Numbered from the stretch's first letter, positions 34,163 to 46,479 are shown. The stretch: 64,000 nucleotides of DNA from Scolanthus callimorphus (GCA_033964015.1 CM066921.1:28377355-28441354), one strand, 5' to 3'. Numbers and translations are program-made. Notes: generated by a model not told the origin, from the sequence alone.

Positions 34163-35315
34163 GTTTATTTAAAAGCATTGCAACCATTAGGGTTGAATTA
34201 CGCTAGTTTACAATAATAAATACTACTAATAATACATTGATAATAAAAACTAATAACAATAAATTATGATGATTGTATGTACATATATAAAACTCTAAAT
34301 ATTGAAAAGGTAGCAGCTGAAATTGGATAAAACTATTACTTACTCTAAAAATTGATTTAAAGCATTAAAACTATGAAACTATTCCGAAACCTGTTTGTTT
34401 TGGCCTTAGCAACAAACAGCAACAAAACTGACCAAAAGATTCAAGGGGTCACTCTTTTCTCCTTTCCGACCGAAATTCTGAATCAGAATCTGCCTTGTTT
34501 TGATAATTTCCGTGCGCTGCACTAATCTACCCGTTAAAAACAGGCCTATGACTCGGAACATTTCTGGAAAGCGCTACTTCTGCGAGATCATTCTCTTGAT
34601 CGCCCTTTGCCAACATCAATACCAGCATTTCAAGTGATGTACAAAGCACTGCGCAAGATCTCGAGTGAAATTAGAGTAGCCGATCTGCTGCTAGCTGAGG
34701 AGTACAGAGATTCGCACACAAAATTCGTCGCCACAACCTCGAACAAAAACTGCGAGATATCCTGCACGCGTTACGCACTGACGTATCAGCTAAGGCCCCC
34801 TTAATGGGCTACAGGAGGAGGTTTTTAGATGCGTGGCAAAAAAGAAATTAGCACGGGATTTCTTCATTCTATTTTTATTGTAAATAGAAGTGGAAATATA
34901 GAATTTAGAAATGTGAAAAATTGAAATGTGAAATCTCAACGAATCTCGAATCTCAACCCTTGCAACAGCGAGTTTGCGAGTCATTCTGGCTTTTATGGAT
35001 ACCCAGACTATTATTTTCTTGTAAACATGTAGTTACTTCGTGCATCACGACCTGGAACTCTTTCCAATAAAAATACCACTTCGACGACGTGTACGCCACG
35101 GCCTTGTGGCTTGACTTTTGCGAAAGTGACTCCGTAAATCAGAGCTGTTCGCCATTATAATGTCCAAAGTACATCACTCTGAGCTAGATTAGCACCATTA
35201 GCAGCCACATTAGTTTGTTGACAATCCTACCATTACTAGTTGTTAAATACTAGCGGTAATTTTGTGCTGCTTCCTTCGCTTCGTTCCCCTTCCAAAATCA
35301 AAACACAACTCGCAG
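34163..35315. other. Intron with an unexplained open frame
   Basis: A frame from about 34542 (after AAAACAG) to 34803 reads YDSEHFWKALLLRDHSLDR and continues to a stop. It might hide the exon missing between C and D (a GTGATG donor-like site follows AFQ at 34635), but no domain is recognised. Confidence 0.35.
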
Positions 35316-35537
35316 CGCTAAGCTTGGTTACTAAGCAAGCAAATGGGAAGTGCCGCGTTCTACATGATCGCGGGCGTCAAAAATATATGGCTTGTGTGAA
35401 ACGAAACGGTCGTGACATCCAACAACGTGGAACTGAACATTGTTCGACTCATAATTCTCCCCAGCTGTTCTACACATTTGTAAACGAAAGTCGTAGAATA
35501 AATGGAATGCGTCAAGTTGGGCAGATAGAAGTACAAG
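35316..35537 (+). CDS. Mosaic gene candidate exon D, unassigned
   Basis: Acceptor after a pyrimidine-rich tract (AACTCGCAG), phase 1 start; donor G before GTAATC, phase 1, which fits MAM 1. Encodes QANGKCRVLHDRGRQKYMAC then VKRNGRDIQQRGTEHC and QLFYTFVNESRRINGMRQVG. Three cysteines and a basic first half; no domain recognised. A downstream AG at 35335 would give a phase 0 start that fits exon C. Confidence 0.5.
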
Positions 35538-35708
35538 GTAATCACTATATCTGCATTTATTCATTTATCAACTTAAGCTTGCTCCCGAGTATTTATTGTA
35601 GAACTAGAAGTACAGCGCAGTCAAAATGCTGCCAGTTCTATCTTAGTAAGAGCGAGGAAAGGTATCTACTCGTAGGCATGGTTATATGCATTTCTTATTT
35701 GTTTTCAG

Positions 35709-35810
35709 TGGTTGTGCTTGTCAATCTTCATTTTAACAGTGGGACTTTATATCCTTGGTCTTCAACCGACTGGAAAGTAGGAATTCCACAAGAATACACT
35801 AACAATAATG
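35709..35810 (+). CDS. Mosaic gene exon: MAM domain 1, part 1
   Basis: Phase 1-1 exon (GTTTTCAG acceptor, GTATGT donor). Encodes VVVLVNLHFNSGTLYPWSST then DWKVGIPQEYTNNN, the N-terminal F-(E/N)-x-G-x-x-x-W and D-W-x-x-G of MAM domains. The first two MAM cysteines (CxFE and LCxW positions) are replaced by Leu/Val and Tyr, so this copy lacks that disulfide. Confidence 0.75.
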
Positions 35811-36432
35811 GTATGTCAGTATTCCCCGAGATTGTTGGCCAGTTAGACAAACGTCCTTCGATGAACCCTGTAGAGGTGTAGATATAGGAGGATATACCGT
35901 TTCCGGGAAACGTTGCCACCCAAAAAGCCTATAAGCTTGAAGCGCAAAGGATGATGGGGGCATTTAAACTGCTACTGTTTGATCTGAATTCAGACAGTTA
36001 TCGCAAACACAGGTGAAATGATTAAACAGCACATTTCCAAGCATGTTTGTTTCTAATATTTTACAGAAATTTAAATAAATCTTTACCCATACTCCCTAGC
36101 GCAACAAGCTTATAGGATTTTTGGGTGACAACGTATCCCGGAAACGGTATATGTTGTGTGACGTTTATGTTTACACTTAAAGCAATAGTGAAAATCAGCA
36201 ATCAGCAAGCGTTACGGACATGAGCTACAAAAAGGACTGGTCTAAATTTTAATAACCCTGGCGAATGAAAGCGTAATTAGAAAATTTGACGTTCGTCATT
36301 CGAATTATGAGCGCGTTACGGAAAACATGTGGGCTAATGAGCTTCTTGCCAAACAAGAAATTCAAGGCTTTTGAAAAAGCCTCTTTGCTCTTGAAAAATG
36401 TCATAAAAATGCGCGAGTTCGAATATCTACTA
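35811..36432. other. Intron, nothing identified
   Basis: The motif GATATACCGTTTCCGGGAAA (35893) and GTATCCCGGAAACGGTATAT (36131) form an inverted pair about 250 bp apart, each beside a GGCATTTTGGGT-like block; probably a small TIR element (about 35885-36152). Confidence 0.6.
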
Positions 36433-36579
36433 CAGTCGAAGCTCTCTTAAGCGACCACCTCGGGAACTGAAAATTGCGTTAACGGAGCTGGTCGCTTACG
36501 AGAACGGCTCTCGTAAGCGACCACCAAACGGCTTCCAACTTGAACAATAGGTGTGGGTCGCTTACGAGAGCTTAGTACA
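36433..36579. mobile_element. Pogo-like MITE (CAGTCGAAGCTCTCTTAAGC)
   Basis: Starts after TA with CAGTCGAAGCTCTCTTAAGC and GACCACC. The right side has GGTCGCTTACGAGAGCTTAG. An inner pair GGTCGCTTACGAGAAC / CTCGTAAGCGACC is also present. The right terminus is eroded. Confidence 0.75.
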
Positions 36580-37125
36580 ATACATCTAGAAAACTAGAAA
36601 ATATCATTTTAGAACTCCGAGCAATTTTGCCAGAAAGCGGCAAAAAATCTTGTCACTCGAAATAAAAAAAGTTGTTGCTTTGACCATGGAGTTATTCTTT
36701 GACTTTAGTTTCATTTTAAGGTCTTCATGGTAGTGTTTTTTTGTATTATCGCGCCGGTAAAACATTTCCAGAGGAAGTTCAGAAAATACATTTTAGTTTT
36801 TACAGATAGACGCATTTTTCGCTCCTATAATGGTGATGTCAATCACAGCTTATATAGATTCTATAGAATTTTTCCATTTTTGAACGCTTGTTTCTGTGGC
36901 GGTGCGAACCCAATCCTCTGCCTTTTGTGATATTTCGAAATGTGGACCACAAATCTACAAAATAGGATGGAAATCATTAAGTAACAGTATTTTGGGCCAA
37001 ACGTTGCTCGAAGTTGTAAAATAACCTGTCTTAAAACGTTTTGAAAGGTTTTTAAAAATGAGGTGGATTGTTGTGTGGGAAAAGGTTCATTAGTCTCGAC
37101 TTCGCCGTTGCCAGATTCTTGGAGT

Positions 37126-37290
37126 TTGGCAGTTGGGGTTTTCTGCGTTGTCCATCAATGTAATCCGTGTGAGCCTATCAAATCCTTGCCCAGTGCATTT
37201 GTTTGGCTTCCCTTGCGAGACATGTCGCGACAGAAGCCAATTCATTGCAGGCGATTTGATTGACTTCGCAGAAAAACCCAACTGCCCAAA
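37126..37290. repeat. 165-bp hairpin-ended repeat
   Basis: TTTGGCAGTTGGGGTTTTCT then GCG is complementary to CGCAGAAAAACCCAACTGCC. Further pairing (ATCAA / TTGAT) continues inward. ORFs on both strands mirror each other. Confidence 0.8.
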
Positions 37291-38593
37291 ATGTTTTGAA
37301 CGCGCTGGGTCGCGTGTTACCTGAAACAGCTGTAACTGCGCCGTATAACTTAATGTGCATCCTTCAAATTTTCTTAGTAGGCTTCATTGGTTTTCCGCTA
37401 TTGATATTCAGTGCTGACAGAAACATATAACTTAGTTGAAACATGTAACGGCGAACCAAGCTGTGGATTATTCGAGAATTTATAACCATATTTGGTCAAT
37501 AATGAACTCTCGACTGCTAACCCAAGTAGGTTTTCTCTTCATAATATTTCATTATTCGCTCATATAAAGTAGAGCAACAGTGGTAAGTGATAACATACTA
37601 ACATTTAATATCTTGAAGTCTTGCAACAACATTACTTCAAAATCTGTTCAATTGTTTATTCTGCGAATATTCCGTAGCTTGGCCCTAAAGTAATGTATGT
37701 TTGTTACACGTTTCAACTCACTTATATGTTTCTGGTGCTGATTAACCTTTGATCTCCTTTAAACGTTATGAATCTGGACCACGCGTATGCAAATGAGTTC
37801 GAATGTAAACAAAGGATCCTCCTATAAGTTAAGGTGACAGACTACTTTCGCTGTAATTTTCGTTAAAATGCAATGATTTCGCGAATAAAAGTCGTATCTT
37901 GACAAGTGATACCTCATTTTAAAGCTTATTTCTTCTTCTCGACTATGAATAGCTTATTTCTTCAATAAAATATTGATAATTGATAAAATATCATTTTTAG
38001 GGAGTCTCAATTCCGACGCATCGGGTCAAATTACGAGAGCTTCACGCACGCGGGTTCACGACGATTTTGTTCTTGAAACAACATTTTACCATGGGTTTAG
38101 AGGTGTTTTAAAAAACAGTGTCGGAGATTTTTGAAACTTTTTGTTTTTTTATAAAAAGTGTTTAAAAAAATCATTACAAAATCATAACTTGAAAAGGAGA
38201 TAAAATTTTCAAAATCCCCGACATAGTTTTTTAGAACATCACATCTTAATCAATGCTAATATTGAGTCAATAAGCGAAAATAGCAAATATTCGCAAGGTT
38301 GGAGCTCTAAAAAGTTGAACTGATGCACCGGAAAGGGAACTTCATCAGAAAATTGTGTTTTGCAAAATTAAATGAAATTATATGCCAAAGTTTAGCCCAG
38401 GATAAGCTTTAAAATGAGGTATCACTTTTAAAGATACCACCATCTTTCGTGAAATTATGCCATTTCAAAACCAAAAAGATATAAGTCAAGGTTTAGGTCT
38501 GGGTATAGGTGTAGGTGCGTGTGCGTGTGCGTTGTGTGCAGGTATGTCCAAACCCTAATCCAATTTATGGATTCTCACCTTTCTTATCATCAG
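37291..38593. other. Intron, nothing identified
   Basis: AT-rich, with homopolymer runs, a GTGTAGGTGCGTGTGCGTGT stretch at about 38509-38533 just upstream of the next exon, and no exon-like block. Confidence 0.5.
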
Positions 38594-38847
38594 GTTCATT
38601 TGCATACATCGATGTGCCCAAATCTAAAGCTGAATTACCCACTCCAACAGTGCCATGGAAAGGAATCTATTATCGAGTCGGGTGCCTCCAGTTTCGTTAT
38701 CTGATGCCCAGCTTGAAGTCTCCATCCACTCTGAAAGTTTATTTGAATAGATCTGATCAAGCGACATTGCTATGGCGACTGAGTGGTTACCAAGGCAACA
38801 AATGGTTGAGGGCAAGTGTACCGTGGAGGCCAACCAGGGAGGCGAAG
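38594..38847 (+). CDS. Mosaic gene exon: MAM domain 1, part 2
   Basis: Phase 1 start (TTATCATCAG), phase 0 end (AAG before GTAAGA), 254 bp. Encodes GSFAYIDVPKSKAELPTPTV, then GCLQFRYLMPSLKSPSTLKV and LLWRLSGYQGNKWLRASVPW. These are the G-x-Y-x-x-I-x, C-L-x-F-x-Y-x-M and L-W-x-x-S-G-x-Q-G-x-x-W strands of MAM. Same length and phases as MAM 2 part 2. Confidence 0.88.
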
Positions 38848-39044
38848 GTAAGACGTAGAACAGATCAATTCAGATCAGATCATTTCTATCAACCTATCAA
38901 GTGCGAATTTGTTCTCGGGACCGTAGTCTGCTATTATTCAGAAGGACGGCGTTTTGCAAGCTAAAACATAATACGGCGCTACTAACAAGAATACAACGTT
39001 TTGTTTTCATAAAGACTCTGTCGAACCGGGCGCCATTTCATTTA

Positions 39045-39550
39045 CTGCGATTTTCATAATTCTGCGAACTCTCGCTATCGATGTCCAACCGTAAAACCGC
39101 CTTCTGGCTTCCGTCAATCAAAGCCCCGAGTCTTTTCGTCGTTACTCTTTGTGCTTTGTGATTGGCCAGCGCCTAAGAAGTGCTAACATGGCTTCCTGCT
39201 GCCTCGTGCCCAGGCGCGTTCTAGTGATTTTCGAGGCGAGAGCGACTGGGAGCGAGCTAGCGCGAAAGGCATCATGGGAAGGTTGAGCCTTCCCATGATG
39301 CATTGCGTAATCGAACCGTTCCCAAGATGCATTGCGCGCTCGCTACCAGAACACTCGCAAGAGGCTTTTCTCTCTGTTGCTTCCAAATAGAGACGCCTAG
39401 GGACGAGACAGGGCTTCCTGTCACCCAAGTAACGGTTACGTGCTGGCCAATCAAAAACCACAAAGAGTAACGATGAAAAGAGTTTGATTGACGGAAGCCA
39501 GAAGGCGCTTTTGACGGCTTGAAATCGTTAGCGAGAATCGCAGTAATATT
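39045..39550. mobile_element. Foldback element, about 500 bp
   Basis: CGCCTTCTGGCTTCCGTCAA (then TCAAA) and GTCGTTACTCTTTGTG, TTGGCCAGC on the left match complements GCTGGCCAATCA, CACAAAGAGTAACGATG and TTTGATTGACGGAAGCCAGA on the right. The centre carries a small perfect hairpin CATCATGGGAAGGTTGAGCC / TTCCCATGATG. Confidence 0.85.
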
Positions 39551-39605
39551 TTTATCAAAGCTTTTATTATTTAAAAATGTTTTAAGACCGTGCTTAGCTG
39601 ACTAA

Positions 39606-39746
39606 GGCCTAGGGCATACGTCTGATTAAGGTCGAACCGATTGCATTTTTTCAAAAGATAGCGGACTCATTATACTTTCAAATAACAAATGATCTATTGT
39701 TTTAAATGCATTCGACGCGACTCTAATTCGACGTATGCCCTAGGCC
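39606..39746. mobile_element. 141-bp MITE with TAA target duplication
   Basis: The ends GGCCTAGGGCATACGTC and GACGTATGCCCTAGGCC are perfect inverted repeats, flanked by TAA on both sides. Inner GGTCGAACC / GGTTCGAC-like pairs are weaker. The 3-bp TWA target is Harbinger-like. Confidence 0.9.
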
Positions 39747-40430
39747 TAAGAGACAACTTTAGCCTTCGGCGAATAATTATTAAACTAGCTGATGCCCGTA
39801 AAAAATTCACGGAGTATATAAAAGGGAAAATTTTAGTTTTCTTATATTATAGTTTCTTTTTTTAAAACGCCGAATTTTTTTTTTCTGCACTGGTCTCCCT
39901 AGTTTTCGAGCGACATGAGTCCGTCTCTCAAATCGTTCAATTATACATGACTTAGCGCGCGCTCTGGAGGAAGCATATGTGGTGCACGTACTAAATGTTT
40001 GTTCAGGCTTGAATGAAAAACAAATTCAGCTTAAAGCTTTCGAATTAAAGTTATCCCTGCACATTACTGTAAGTAATCTGTAACAGAACCATCAAGTTTG
40101 AATGCCTATGGTGCTTTCGTCTATGCGAACTGAGTTCTTCTTTAGTTTCTGTGGGAGATTTCAACATGGTGGCGTGTCCCGAAATCGATTGAATTAGAAC
40201 TTAGCCCGGGGTGAATACTTTCCAACAAAAACATGCCCATTGTGGATATTTCCACTTTCTCTTCAGGTTTGTGAACTTCGTTTTGCAATACAGCGTCAGG
40301 ATTTATACTAAGAGAATATTATCATGGCCTTGGTTTGTGTAAATGTGTCATTTGGACTTGGCGCGCATTCTGTTTCGGAAGCACTTCATGTATACCTTAT
40401 TGGATGATTTAACTTTTCCAAGAGTAGCTC
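39747..40430. other. Intron, nothing identified
   Basis: No exon or clear repeat. Confidence 0.45.
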
Positions 40431-40439
40431 CTACCACTG

Positions 40440-40795
40440 CGAGATAGCGTTTGGAGAATCTAGGATCTCCTGGAAGATTTGGATAATCCTGGTCAAATTT
40501 GGGCAGGAGTATCCAGATTCTCCCAGGATTTCCAGGAGTCAAGGCGTGAATTTTCACGGTATTTTTGGATCCTGGATACTCCTAGGAACTCCAAGATTCT
40601 AGCATGCCCTTAGATTGATTAGGATATCTTAGGAAATCCCGGTAGAATTATCCAGGTTCTCCTAATTTCTCCAACATATATGTATCCAGGAATGGCTGCC
40701 AGATACTCCCAGACTTTTGGAGACTTCGGCAAACTCCAGGAGAATCTTGGAAAGTTTCCCACATTCTGTTAGATTCTCCCACTTTTTAGAAGCCA
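40440..40795. repeat. Region of short AGGAGAATC / CCAGGA motif repeats
   Basis: Many degenerate motifs such as CTAGGATCTCCTGGAAGATT, CCAGGATTTCCAGGAG and GGATACTCCTAGGAACTCC. The same style of motif returns at 43160-43475. The two blocks bracket the duplication at 40914-41688. Confidence 0.6.
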
Positions 40796-40913
40796 TTTTA
40801 ACCGGGGCAACGACAAAGCGTAATTTATACCATTTTAAAGATTATATAATATGCATGTGAAATGGACATGTGGAAAAATAAGTTTATTTCACAAATGTAT
40901 TTTACTTGTCTTG

Positions 40914-41688
40914 TGAAATGACGATGTGAACCTACGGGTGCCCTCTCCGACAATAAAACATGTGAAATTGATGTGAGGTTTTCTACGTTTTGGCCAAGCC
41001 AAATTACATAAAAACTGTCTGTTTCTGGTAAACATCATGCAAACGAATGTAAAATTATTTGCGTGCCGCAAAGAATCTAAAAGGGATGTGAAATTGTTGG
41101 GGCCCTGCAAAAGTATCACACATGACCGTGTGAAATGTGTTTAAAACTGTTTACCCTATTAAACGAGGCCATAAATAAAAAAAATCATTGTCGCGCGCGT
41201 GTTTTTTCCGATTCTACAACAATTACTAAAGCAACAATTACTCATTTTCTAAACTACATGTATTTATCATTCCCTAAATACATACACTGACTGACTTACA
41301 CTGAAATGACGATGTGAACCTACGGGTGCCCTCTCCGACAATAAAACATGTGAAATTGATGTGAGGTTTTCTACGTTTTGGCCAAGCCAAAATTACATAA
41401 AAACTGTCTGTTTCTGGTAAACATCATGCAAACGAATGTAAAATTATTTGCGTGCCGCAAAGAATCTAAAAGGGATGTGAAATTGTTGGGGCCCGGCAAA
41501 AGTATCACACATGACCGTGTGAAATGTGTTTAAAACTGTTTACCCCATTAAACGAGGCCATAAATAAAAAAAATCATTGTCGCGCGCGTGTTTTTCCGAT
41601 TCTACAACAATTACTAAAGCAACAATTACTCATTTTCTAAACTACATGTATTTATCATTCCCTAAATACATACACTGACTTTGTGTTG
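40914..41688. repeat. 388-bp tandem duplication
   Basis: Sequence beginning GAAATGACGATGTGAACCTA occurs at 40914 and again at 41302 with very few differences, through TACATACACTGACT. No coding content. Confidence 0.95.
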
Positions 41689-43504
41689 AATTACTTTAGA
41701 AAGTGTATACTTTATCAAGCGAAAGAGAGCTTTATTTGCCGTTTTTACAAGAAACGATGCGCAGTTTAAAAATTATACTCGTAATACTCATTCTCAGTTA
41801 TAAACTAAAACTTTCTTTCCAGTTTCACACATTAATGTCTAAACCGGAAGTTCGTGTTTAAGCCGGTCTGCTGACGTCTGTTGTGAAATATTAGTAACAA
41901 CGCGAGAGTAACAACTAAGGAATTTCGTAGCAAAAATATATAGGCTTGTGATCGATTTTATGGCGAAACATTGAAGGCATTATTCATCAACATTTTACTG
42001 GAAAGAATATTCTAAAGCTCTACAAATTTGCGATCTTTAAAATCAATAGCACGGCGTGTACAGATTACTCGATTTGTTCGCAGCGTGAACCGCAGTGACC
42101 CGGTGTTTATAATTCAACAAAACACAACAAGTATTATAAGTAAAGGTTAATTTTCTCGTTGTTTAACAGAAGACTGAACGTAAGTGTTGAGTAACCGAGT
42201 AACCCCTAACTTTGAAAAGGTTTAAGATCGACCGTTTGTGCCGCTGGGGCGAGATTAAAAATAAACAACCGATCAAAAAACTATTACAGATTACTGCAAA
42301 GAGATTTACCACCGCACATAAGTTCGACCCGATTATATTGATCGCGAATCTGAACCCTTGATACGAAACAAAATAAAGTCAAGAATAGGTAGTTCTCCTG
42401 ATTTGCTGCCCCCCTCCATTATAATAGTTTTTATCTATACAAGGACTATACAAGTGATGTCGGGAATATAAGCTCAAAGCTCAGCACAGAAACTTTACGG
42501 ACTACTTAGACCTGAGAATAACAACAATTCTAACTCACCTCTTATATATTATATGTCAGTAATATCCGCGTTTATTCTTTGGTAGTATCTTTCGAGGATT
42601 ATGCTGGGAGAAATGTCCAACCATCATATAATCGACAGATTCTGTAACGAAGTTTATATTGCCAGAACGAGAGCCGCGAGCATTACACTGCCACGTACCA
42701 ACCGTTTGTGTCTGGCCGCCTCTGTTTCAAAAGTGCGGGTTAACCAATCGGAAGCGAAGAACACTCGACACCAGGTTCCTCTCGCTCAACAATCAGAACA
42801 ACATTTATTTCATGGGCTGCAATTCTGTTTTAATTTAAAATTACTACAAAGACAGATTGAATTATTCCACCTTTTTTCTTGTTTGTTAAATGTTCATGCA
42901 GCTAATTTTAGAGATTTTTTGTACCGAGCCACTGCTCAAGAAAAACGCGCTTTGGCCATAGTGAGTCATTTACAGCATTTTCAGATCTGGTTGCAAAGTT
43001 AAATCATGCGAAAAAAAGTTTAATTTCCTCGTAAAAAAAACTACACACTCGTTTCACATCAAGTCCAATTTCAGTTTCACATAAGTTAACATTTCACATA
43101 CGCATCAGGTTCTAACATGTTTTGTACGCAAAATAATTTCCCAAGTTTAATATCCAGGAGGTCACTCCAAGATTGTGAGAGGATTTGGGAACTGCTCCAA
43201 GAATCTCCTAGGAACTCCCGCATAATCAGAGGTGCCAAATCTTCATTTTTGTTAATGAAAAATGTCAGACTGGCTGTAATTGGGGAAATGTAGGCTGCTC
43301 TCAGGATCTCCTAGGAACTGCCACATTATCGAAGGGTTGAAATTTGCGTTAATTTGGCTCCCGCATTTTCCTAGGAACTCCCAATTTGTAAACTTAGCTT
43401 GATTGCTATAATTCCCAAAAGTTAGGAGAATCTAGAATAACTCGGGAAATCCTAGGATTTGCCAAATCCTGGGAGATCAACTCGCACGGGTAAGAGTTGA
43501 GATT
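41689..43504. other. Intron; no supported exon
   Basis: A 133-codon ORF at 42601-43002 lacks splice borders and domain content. 43160-43475 holds short CTCCTAGGAACTCCC motifs. Confidence 0.45.
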
Positions 43505-43640
43505 TACAGGGAATTCTGCAGAAACCCATCCATGGGAAAATATGAATTTCCAAAGGCACACGCATTGGAAGTATTCAAAATTTACATGGATAGCCTTGGG
43601 AAATCCGAAGACTTCTGCAATTGATTCTACCATGGGAAAT
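43505..43640. repeat. CCATGGG palindromic repeat, second copy
   Basis: GGGAATTCTGCAGAAACCCA then TCCATGGGAAAATATGAATT and GCACACGCATTGGAAG resemble 17067-17140. Confidence 0.75.
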
Positions 43641-43784
43641 TCAGCTCTTCCCTGGGTTTGGGATGGGTTTCTCCTAAAGTTCCATTTGATTAACGACAAG
43701 CAGCACGTGATCTTGGAACTTCCTTTTATTTGAACAAGCATTAAGTTAAGTGATTCTACTTATTGCAAGTTTCTTGATCCGTAG

Positions 43785-43893
43785 GTAGTATTTATTGGCG
43801 AAACAAAAGCAAATGGATCCGTTTCATTGGCTGTTGATGATATCAAAATAACAACTGAGGCCTGTACGTTTGCTCCGCTGTACGCATCCGTAG
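43785..43893 (+). CDS. Mosaic gene exon: MAM domain 1, part 3
   Basis: Phase 0 start (GATCCGTAG), phase 1 end (G before GTAAGA), 109 bp. Encodes VVFIGETKANGSVSLAVDDI then KITTEAC, the closing F-x-G-x-x-x-x-x-x-x-x-A-V-D-D-I-x-x-x-x-x-x-C of MAM. It lies 4.9 kb from part 2, across the 41-kb repeats. Confidence 0.87.
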
Positions 43894-44263
43894 GTAAGAT
43901 AGCAAAGACGCCTGCGGAGGAGCTAGGTTTGAGACATTTTTAAGAGCGTTTTGTACGCAGGCTTACTAACCGATTGTAGTATAAACAATTTCCAGGGAAT
44001 TTGCCTGTAAGTGCGTGTATTGTAACCAAAACGCAAAATCAGAGTCTAACACCTTTATTATGAAATCTATTGAATAGTATATGCTTTCCCAGTCCCTTTT
44101 TTCAGTCGTCTTGAAATAGAAACACTCAGTTTGCCTTGTAGTTTGAGGGTTAATAGCTTCGTCAAATATTGAACTAATTTCACATGTTCTTCAACTTCTG
44201 AAAAATCTTGGGGTGGCCGTGGACGTGCTCAAGGCTATGTTGTCCACTGCGCAGTTTTATGTA

Positions 44264-44345
44264 GCCTGAGTTAACAGACGCCCACTCAAAATCAAACGAT
44301 ACACTCAGATCGTTTTATTTTGATTGGGCGTCTGTTAACTCAGGC
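44264..44345. repeat. 82-bp hairpin flanked by TA
   Basis: GCCTGAGTTAACAGACGCCC then ACTCAAAATCAAACGAT is complementary to ATCGTTTTATTTTGATTGG then GCGTCTGTTAACTCAGGC. TA on both sides fits a mariner-type foldback remnant. Confidence 0.9.
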
Positions 44346-44442
44346 TAACTTTTATGCCACAGCAGAGTAAAGGGAAGCTTTTTTGGACGGGCACTTGACT
44401 CGTGATTATATTTATTTCAAGATTTCTCCTGCCCCTCAAAAG

Positions 44443-44643
44443 AGTTTACTTGCGCAAACGATCACTGTATCAGCAAAAGCCAGCGGTGCGATGGTGACTA
44501 CAATTGCCTCGACCAATCAGATGAGACAGGTTGTCACTGCTTGACGTCAGAGCTCACGTGTTCCTCGGGGAGATGTGTCCCCTCTGTAAAGATATGCGAT
44601 GGACATCAGGACTGTGAAGATGGACTGGATGAGCTCAGATGTG
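44443..44643 (+). CDS. Mosaic gene exon: two LDLa domains
   Basis: Phase 1-1 exon (CTCAAAAG acceptor, GTAAGA donor). First repeat: FTCANDHCISKSQRCDGDYN then CLDQSDETGC. Second: LTCSSGRCVPSVKICDGHQD then CEDGLDELRC. Each has six cysteines and the acidic calcium cage (C-D-G-x-x-x-C-x-x-x-x-D-E), so both should fold as calcium-loaded LDL-receptor class A modules. Two modules in one exon shows an internal intron is absent. The ORF seen from 44541 is the second half only. Confidence 0.92.
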
Positions 44644-44995
44644 GTAAGAAAACAGCTCACACCAACTTTATAAAAAGATGTTCCGGTATTTCAATCTCCA
44701 TTGTTTTAGGATATACGTTACTAGATATAACCTTCCTGATCTTTTTTCATTCGCATAGTAAGAAAACGTGCGCGCGACATTAGAGGTTCTGTCCGTTTGC
44801 ACGCGCACGGTTGCATTGTCCGTTTGTTTTTAAAGTTATGACAGGGGCTCATAAGTAGGGGTGTCCCTCTGATATAAATTCTTGATAAGGTGTTTTGACA
44901 GACCTAGCTATTTTTGGATTGGTATTTACTATTGTTTCTATGCCGCTGCGGTTCCGTTTATTTAGAATAACATTAGCCTGGTTGTGCACGCCTCA
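44644..44995. other. Intron, nothing identified
   Basis: Short AT-rich stretch before the LINE remnant. Confidence 0.5.
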
Positions 44996-44999
44996 AAGG

Positions 45000-46160
45000 T
45001 CATTTTGCGAGTTCTGACCAACAGAATAGAGCCAAAAGCCAAAGCATTTATCAGTATCAGCAATGATCAGTTTGGCTTCCAGAAAGGGGTGGGCACACCA
45101 GGGAGGCGATAGCAGTTATGCGATTACTCAGTGAGAGGTGTATCGACTATAACCAGGACATATACGTGTGTTTCGTGGACTATGAGAAAGCGTTCGACAG
45201 AGTAGACTGGGTGAAACTCCTAGAGATTCTTAAGAGAATAGAGATGGATTGGCGCGATCGTAGGCTGATTGTAGCACTATATATGGGCCAGGCGGCGACA
45301 GTCAGACTGAAGGACGCTAATCCTGCGGTGATAGGTCGTAGAACCAGATAGGGGTGCTGCTTGTCTCCCTTGCTGTTCAATATCTACTCTGAAGCTATGT
45401 TAAGAGAAGCGCTAGGACAGCTGGATGAAGGCATTAGAGTGGGAGGACACCTATGAAGACAGTGCGATACGCGGATGAACAGGCAACAGTTGCCAGCTCT
45501 GCTCATGGTCTTCAACTCATGATGGACAAGATGCAGGAGACTGCTGGAGTGTATGGCATGAAAATCAATTTCAAAAAGACCAAGGTGATGAAGATCTCGA
45601 AAACGACTGGGGAAGAATTTGAGGTCCGCCTCGATGGTAAACCACTGAGCCAAGTGAAACAATTCAGCTACCTGGGCAGCATACTTACCAAGATGGGTAT
45701 TGCGGCGTAGAGATCAATCGCGGATCGCGAGAGCAAAATATGCGTTCTCGAAGAGAAAAGAGCTCCTTACCAAGTCGTTTAGCTTGCCGCTGAAGAAGAG
45801 GTTAATTAAGACAGTAGTCTGGAGCGCTCTAATCTATGGTGCAGAAACCAGGGCATTGCGCAAGGATGAGATCAGTAGACTAGAGAGTTGTGAGATGTGA
45901 TTGTGGAGGAAGATTCTGAACATCCTATGGTCAGACCAAGTTTCCAATAAAGAAGTACTAAGGCGGGTTGGGGAAGAAAGGTCGATGGTTGATACAATTC
46001 GAAGAAGGCAGAAAGCATGGCTTGGAGATTTGCTAGTTCTAATGCTCGAAGGACGAGTGGAGGGCAAGAGGCCTCCGGGTAGAAGAAGATGTGGCATGCT
46101 GGATTTTGTAAAGTGGCAGAGTGGTAGAGAGAGATGGACGCCGCTATTTATGAGCCCTTG
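45000..46160 (+). pseudogene. Degenerate LINE reverse transcriptase
   Basis: Consecutive frame fragments read DQFGFQKGVGTPGRR, then DIYVCFVDYEKAFDRVDWVK, then (after a stop) GCCLSPLLFNIYSEAM, RYADEQATVASS (the Y-A-D-D box altered to Y-A-D-E), QFSYLGSIL, LKKRLIKTVVWSALIYGAET and RRRQKAWLGDLLVL. Order and motifs are those of a non-LTR retrotransposon RT with its C-terminal region. At least three frame breaks or stops make it dead. It sits on the same strand as the host gene, in the intron after the double-LDLa exon. Confidence 0.92.
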
Positions 46161-46479
46161 GTTATGACAAATTGTTTTCCACTCGCCCAGAAGAAGGCTC
46201 CTGTATGGAGCCGAAATATAGGCGTCTCAAAAATTACATTATCTATTAGTATTTGTTATTATTAGATATAATATATATGTGAATATTTTTTATTTATTTT
46301 ACATTGAGTTTTCAACTTTTAAACTTAGCATTTGTGTAAAGTATCAATTTAAAATTTGAAAATCGCGAATTTCAGTTTTTTCCAGTCAACCCGAGTCCAG
46401 TCAACCCGAAAACAGGAACAATAGAATACTTTTACTTTTGGAGATTCTGTATTGTTTGAATGAAAACGATGATAAAGTA

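Noticed and set aside
35240..35881. Single 213-codon exon
   Set aside because: It contains two splice-bounded pieces (35316-35537 and 35709-35810) joined by an intron that happens to stay open.
42601..43002. 133-codon ORF
   Set aside because: No domain, no splice borders, lies in the 4.9-kb intron of MAM 1; chance ORF.
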